A stretch of 11,164 nt of DNA, from positions 1 through 11,164 of the forward strand of contig JADGJC010000670.1 in the NCBI GenBank assembly GCA_027596075.1, read 5' to 3'. Positions 7,901 through 11,164 of this stretch are shown here, one piece after another (the stretch's first letter is position 1; every line of letters begins with the position of its first letter). The notes beneath the pieces are model-generated. The model was not told the origin of the DNA, made no database searches, and worked only from the letters and a program-made list of their open reading frames with translations. This DNA is from Rhizophlyctis rosea. Lineage: Eukaryota; Chytridiomycota; Chytridiomycetes; Rhizophlyctidales; Rhizophlyctidaceae. Both the position numbers and the translations under genes were made by a program.

Positions 7901-8939
7901 ACTTGTAGGTCGATGTTCGGCGTCACGGAAGAGAAAGTCGAGGCTGCCCTGACGCGGGTAACAGAGTCGGTCAACGACCGTTTCCCGTCCTTACCGGAAA
8001 TGAACGAACCCACAACGCCTGGCACGCCCGCCGGACCGAAGTCTCCCTCCCCAAACACGCCTATGCCCACCTCACGACGGTCTAAATCGCCGTCCCCCGG
8101 CCCGATGGGTTACACGACGCCAGGACACAGGTCGCCGTTCAAAACGCCCGGATCGGTGTACAGGACGCCTATGAGTAAGACTCCGAAAATGGCTACTCCC
8201 AGCGGTAGGGACGCGTTGTCAGAAGTTCCGGAGGGTGGGCAAGGGGCCGGAGAGGCGGTGAAGGGGTTGACGCCTGGGTTGACGCCGAGGCAGAAGAGGT
8301 TGATGAAGCAGTTGGGTGACCTCAATGATACTCCGGATTATAGAAACTGTGAGTGTTCTGTTTTGCTGCATCCATGTACTGAGCGGTTCGTCCCCGCTCT
8401 TTATTTCCAATTCTGACTTGGGTTGACGAAACACAGTGTTCACGCACTTCACCCCTGGAACGTCCATGTTCCCTCGGACGGAGCCGCCGCCGAGGCCACA
8501 GCCAGTGACGGTGGCCGTGACGCCGTTCAGGGAGTCGGTGATGAGCTCGGATGGGGAGGAGGGATCGAGGCAATCCGCTATGGTGGAGAAAGGGAAGCAA
8601 CCAGCTCTTTCATCATCATTCTTGCCAACACCACCTGAGCCCAGCGGGGTTTTAAATACCTCACGGGAGGATGGGGAGACGTCTCCTGATCAGCATGCCA
8701 AGGAGAACGGTGGACACACAGCGGCGGCGGCGGGGCCTATGACACCGAGGTTGCAGCGGCAGCTTGGGAAGTTGGGGGCGTTGAATGAACAGAAGGGTGT
8801 GATGATGGGCGGGCAGGGGTTGCCGCAGCATTTTACGCCGAAGAGGGGGGAGGGGGAGAATGAGTTGGATTTTTCGAAGCAGGGGTTGGCGAATTTGAGG
8901 ATGAGGGGGTTGGTTAGGGGGTCTAGGTATGGGATGTGA
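4917..8939 (+). CDS. 1018-aa TPR/alpha-solenoid protein with Ser/Thr-Pro tail, candidate Nup358 (RanBP2)-like scaffold
   Basis: Exons: 4917-5000, 5063-5173, 5253-5323, 5390-5448, 5518-5611, 5674-5756, 5816-5939, 6008-6202, 6269-6573, 6636-6975, 7037-7127, 7189-7407, 7489-7826, 7909-8348, 8437-8939 (3057 nt, divisible by 3). Residues 29-110 are TPR-like (LRLGELFKHTGRVDEALAVY). About 110-700 is predominantly helical, with no membrane segment evident. About 736-1018 is disordered. Compared from memory with RanBP2, landmarks occur in the same order: a KEEVDQYL start, the TPRs, LRNLLRSVFPRLPEKP, then IADMEAFLL (534-542), HERQVAFW (576-583), LTREERIEL, a short helix EEKVEAALTRV (712-722), then an S/T-P-rich stretch. 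If correct, it would act at the nuclear pore. No Ran-binding, zinc-finger, cyclophilin or FG-repeat region is present. The gene model is strong (0.85). The Nup358 link is inference (about 0.5); a generic TPR protein is the alternative. Confidence 0.8.
5001..8436 (+). other. Fourteen introns of the 1018-aa gene
   Basis: Introns: 5001-5062, 5174-5252, 5324-5389, 5449-5517, 5612-5673, 5757-5815, 5940-6007, 6203-6268, 6574-6635, 6976-7036, 7128-7188, 7408-7488, 7827-7908 and 8349-8436. Sizes are 59-88 nt, and all are GT..AG with donors such as GTATGA, GTAAGC, GTAAGG, GTATGT and GTGAGT. Branch-like CTGAC/CTGA/CTAA sites precede several acceptors (for example 5235-5240 and 7897 upstream). Most are confirmed because reading through meets a stop or leaves the frame. 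The exceptions are 5324-5389, which is stop-free and a multiple of three, and 5612, which has two in-phase acceptors (5655 and 5673). GTTTGG and GTTGGG donors (5449, 5940) are weak but needed for the frame. Confidence 0.8.
7736..7805 (+). other. G-run cluster within exon 13
   Basis: Runs of three or more G occur at 7736, 7748, 7760, 7768-7773, 7775 and 7786, and a G4 run follows near 7797. Similar G-rich, C-poor sequence continues in the last exon (about 8840-8940) and just past the stop. Some spacings exceed seven bases, so a quadruplex is possible but not of the strictest form. The encoded segment is acidic and arginine-rich (WEEEREERW), which partly explains the G content. Confidence 0.4.
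8279..8843 (+). repeat. Duplicated short motif in the protein tail
   Basis: Two copies of the pattern TPR-x2-R...LG-x-LN followed by HFTP are encoded. Copy 1 is TPRQKRLMKQLGDLN (residues 830-844, bases 8282-8326) with HFTP at 855-858 (bases 8445-8456, beyond intron 14). Copy 2 is TPRLQRQLGKLGALN (954-968, bases 8742-8786) with HFTP at 983-986 (8829-8840). The motif spans an exon junction in copy 1 only. It looks like a short helical linear motif flanked by phosphorylatable TP sites. Confidence 0.6.
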
Positions 8940-9576
8940 GTTGGGGCTTAGCGGAAGACAAGGGAAGTTGTATATAGAGTATGCGTAGGGTGTAGGCGGA
9001 GGTTGAGGGGGTCTGTAAGTAGGTGCAGGTTGCGATGGATGTATATATGATTTGGAGAATGCAGATGCTTGCGATGTAATCTTTGATTTGTGCTGCCGTC
9101 TTCAAATCTTACAGGCCCATTCAATGGAACCTTCCAGTACCTGTGCGACCCGTGTAGGCGCATCTGGTTTTTTTTATGCGAATCATGCGGGTGTTTTCGC
9201 ACGCGTCGGAGGAATCGCAGTTTGCTTCTCCATTGGATCTATTGGAATAACTGAACTTTGAGTCACCCCCACCTTCAGAAGTAAGGACTTCTCCATGTTC
9301 AATTTTTTTTTCTCAAACTACGTTCCTACTTCCGGGCCCATTTTTGACATTTCAGGTTGACGGGTGCATCTCGATGGTCCGATAACTTATATACGGCATC
9401 TCTGTCTCTGATGCCCTTAACAGAAGATGGAATATTTTGTATAGGTGCAATGTCGCACCAAGCGACCAGCCTTTGCTGGTGGGGTCGCTTATCCCCCATG
9501 ATGGCTCATTCTTTCTGGCTGTTCTGTCAAATCGTCTTTTCAGTGAGCAATGTATGATCGGCAGTACTTGTAGCGA
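8940..9576. other. Intergenic stretch after the TPR-protein gene
   Basis: The first 100-150 bases are G-rich and presumably 3' UTR. Frames after that are short, including an open stretch at about 9391-9586 whose translation (LLVGSLIPHDGSFFLAVL) is protein-like but has no start codon or partner exon that I can see. No gene is called. Confidence 0.35.
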
Positions 9577-9927
9577 GTGCAACTGATTGTACGAATGGGC
9601 CGAACTGACCCTGAATCAAATGCATCAAATCGTCTGACATATGCTGTTGTGGACATAGGTGACAATGCGGGTCACTGGTCTGAGTATGAACCGGCAAAGC
9701 TCATTACAGGGCATCTTGGGTTCCTTTTTTCAAGCCTGTGCAAGTCCAAATTTCTGCTTAATCGCTTGAGGAAATCAAGATTTGAACGCTTTGTGTTCAG
9801 AGCTGGGGATGTGGCAATATATCAGCCGCTGCGCTCTCTCCTTAATATTCAGCATCCGATTGTCAAAGGTTGTCGTACAAAAAAGACAGACATCTCGTTG
9901 GGAATTGTGGGTGCTGGTTGTGCATGA
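9577..9927 (+). other. Open frame of 116 codons without a clear ATG
   Basis: The frame is open from a GTG at 9577 to the stop ending at 9927 and includes TDPESNASNRLTYAVVDIGD and SRFERFVFRAGDVAIYQPL. It has no ATG near its beginning. It would need an upstream exon, and I could not find one with consistent phase. It may be a terminal exon, a relic or chance. No family is recognised. Confidence 0.15.
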
Positions 9928-10412
9928 GCGAGGTTTGCGGTATTCGAAGCTCATTGATGATCATGAACTGACATGCCTTTCATAGGATGTCAGATTTGGT
10001 CAAGTGGGAGCGGAGTAAGAGGAAGACTTTGCTTGTAGGCCTACAGCAACAGTACAGCATCATTGGGCTGAAGGCTTTGATCCTCGGGTGAAGCCAATCA
10101 GTCTGACTTACGTTTCACTCCATCTTTTTCATGCATCGCCTAGCCAGCGTGCAGTCAGTGAACATGGATTAATTGGACGTTGACCGCCATCAAAGATAGA
10201 ACAAAGTCTGTGGTGAAATAAGTGATGCGATCACTGATAAACGCACCCCATCGTTGCACATCGGGCCTCGCTGGTCAGGTATTTTTCGCGCTGAGATGCA
10301 CATAAATGTGAAGAACACTTAAATCCTATCTATTGTGAATGACGATGTAAGCGCATCGTCCACAATGCTCTTCGTCGTTGAGATAAAAAACACACTGACG
10401 ACAAGAACGATA
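9928..10412. other. Intergenic stretch before the tRNA gene
   Basis: No open frame of note. Two small inverted repeats are present: CTGACAT at 9968-9974 against ATGTCAG at 9987-9993, and AGTGAT at 10221-10226 against ATCACT at 10230-10235. Neither is followed by a T run and neither is assigned a role. Confidence 0.4.
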
Positions 10413-10505
10413 GCTTCCTTAGCTCAGCTGGGAGAGCGTCAGACTGAAGTTACGCATGCGTACATAGTTATCTGAAGGTCTCGTGTTCAATCCACGAAGG
10501 GAGCA
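10413..10505 (+). tRNA. tRNA-Phe (anticodon GAA) with a 20-nt intron
   Basis: The cloverleaf closes fully. The acceptor GCTTCCT (10413-10419) pairs with AGGGAGC (10498-10504) with one T-G pair, and the discriminator is A10505. The D stem is GCTC/GAGC. The anticodon stem TCAGA (10439-10443) pairs with TCTGA (10471-10475). The loop reads C-T-GAA-G-[intron]-A, giving anticodon GAA at 10446-10448. The variable loop is 5 nt, and the T arm is TCGTG/CACGA around TTCAATC. The intron is 10450-10469, between positions 37 and 38, the standard site for nuclear tRNA introns removed by tRNA splicing endonuclease. The A box (TAGCTCAGCTG) and B box (GTTCAATCC) match RNA polymerase III promoters. CCA is not encoded, as expected in eukaryotes. 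Confidence 0.95.
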
Positions 10506-10506
10506 C

Positions 10507-10514
10507 TTTTTTTT
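10507..10514 (+). terminator. RNA polymerase III terminator (T8)
   Basis: Eight consecutive T residues start one base after the tRNA discriminator, the usual pol III stop signal. A further T5 run follows a few bases later and could serve as a backup. Confidence 0.9.
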
Positions 10515-10946
10515 GCAATTTTTTGCTGTCCCAACTGAGTTATTGTTTTTATCCATGGAAGCAGTTTAGTATCGGCCGTTCCATCCTTCATCCAAAACAT
10601 AGAGAAGATCCGATGCAACAAATGTGCAAAACAGCATTGCTAGCTATAACATTACTCCATCGGTTTCCGACAACATAACGTACACGATATTCCAATAACC
10701 ATGAGCAATGATAGAATAACGGCCCAACCTTACTCAGTACAACCGACCGTTACCACCGCCTGATGGAAGGCCGTCCTTCGTTCCTCCATTTTGCCTCACT
10801 TTCCAATCTTATGATGCGCTGTAAGTTGCAGTCGCCCCGCCTTCCCTCCCGCCCTCAGTCGCCTCCGTCCCTCAATTCTCTTTGCTCTCTTTTAACGCCC
10901 CCAATGCATTCAGGACAGTTCTCTCATCTATGGCTGCCCCAACCTG
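10515..10946. other. Intergenic stretch between the tRNA and the minus-strand gene
   Basis: No recognisable gene. About 10830-10900 is pyrimidine-rich on the plus strand (purine-rich on the minus). A 65-codon plus-strand ORF at 10763-10960 is Pro/Ser/Leu-rich because of this composition and overlaps the opposite gene end, so it is not called. It is probably the 3' flank of the minus-strand gene. Confidence 0.35.
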
Positions 10947-11164
10947 CTACAATGCCCTGACGACAACCTTCATTACGTTTATCATCCCAGCTTTAAGGCA
11001 GTTTGTAATGGTCCGAGTGACGAGACCCTCATCGGCAATGTCGAGACCATGACGGGCAAGGGCCGCCAGAATGCCGGGAAATTCCCTAATTATCAATTGC
11101 TCATTACTCGGTTGCGCTCCGAATCCCAACAGGCCGGTTTCCAAGATCCTTACCAAAGAGGTAA
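10947..11164 (-). CDS. C-terminal end of an unidentified protein, possibly ankyrin-like (partial)
   Basis: The minus-strand frame is open from the window edge to a TAG at 10947-10949, giving 71 residues. It looks like helical repeats: GLLGFGAQPS, then ILAALARHGLDIADEGL and NCLKAGMINVMKVVV. The spacing G-x-D-I ... A-G-x-x-x-V-x-K-V-V resembles ankyrin repeats, but the TPLHxA signature is missing, so this is weak. The gene begins beyond the window. A GTAAGG just inside the edge on this strand (about 11152-11157) could be a donor site. If used, part of this frame would be intronic, though the open frame beyond it argues against that. Confidence 0.4.
   Translation of the reverse strand, partial: TSLVRILETGLLGFGAQPSNEQLIIREFPGILAALARHGLDIADEGLVTRTITNCLKAGMINVMKVVVRAL

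Noticed and set aside
7823..8416. Unspliced reading of 7823-8416 as a separate protein start
   Set aside because: The ATG at 7823 lies just before the intron donor at 7827. The coding sequence resumes at 7909 in phase with exon 13, so it is an internal exon and not a new gene.
9968..10235. Small inverted repeats as terminators or regulatory hairpins
   Set aside because: Stems of 6-7 bp with no T run and no adjacent gene end occur by chance at this frequency.
1..11164. Mobile elements, CRISPR arrays, or bacterial-type operons
   Set aside because: No terminal repeats with an open transposase or reverse-transcriptase frame, no spaced direct-repeat array, and no ribosome-binding or operon pattern were seen; the genes are intron-rich and nuclear in style.

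Overview
This is a eukaryotic window, almost certainly from a fungus. Genes are broken by many short GT..AG introns (mostly 59-88 nt), several with CTGAC/CTGA/CTAA-type branch sites. There is a nuclear tRNA-Phe(GAA) with an intron at the canonical 37/38 position. The first gene is a DUF7918-type protein, a family I know from fungi. I see no bacterial operon, CRISPR array or rRNA. I cannot place the fungus below that level.

Layout. (1) 236-1487 (+): a four-exon gene for a 321-aa DUF7918-type protein. (2) 1.5-3.4 kb: a diverged tandem duplication. The 3' part of the DUF7918 gene and its downstream flank recur about 1.1-1.25 kb later, leaving a decayed DUF7918 C-terminal remnant (2288-2650) and two related minus-strand ORFs (1916-2347 and 3125-3352). 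(3) 3.4-4.9 kb: gene-poor. It holds one possible minus-strand exon pair (3656-4008), a perfect 8-bp inverted repeat, and a short tandem repeat upstream of the main gene. (4) 4917-8939 (+): the main gene, 15 exons and 14 introns. The spliced exons form one uninterrupted frame of 1018 aa: N-terminal TPR repeats, a long helical region, then a disordered tail with 22 Ser/Thr-Pro sites and a duplicated short motif. (5) 8.94-10.41 kb: no gene I can recognise. (6) 10413-10505 (+): tRNA-Phe(GAA) with a 20-nt intron and a T8 terminator. (7) 10947-11164 (-): the C-terminal end of a gene running off the window, possibly ankyrin-like.

The most interesting item is the 1018-aa protein. Compared from memory, its N-terminal two thirds follow the order of landmarks in the N-terminal TPR/alpha-solenoid region of animal RanBP2/Nup358. 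It lacks Ran-binding domains, RanBP2 zinc fingers, a cyclophilin domain and an FG-repeat region. Nup358 is usually considered absent from yeast and the model filamentous fungi, so a short fungal Nup358-type scaffold would be notable. The gene model is strong; the homology is a hypothesis that a profile or structure search should settle.

The genes do not form an obvious pathway. The window reads as independent nuclear genes separated by a decaying duplicated segment.
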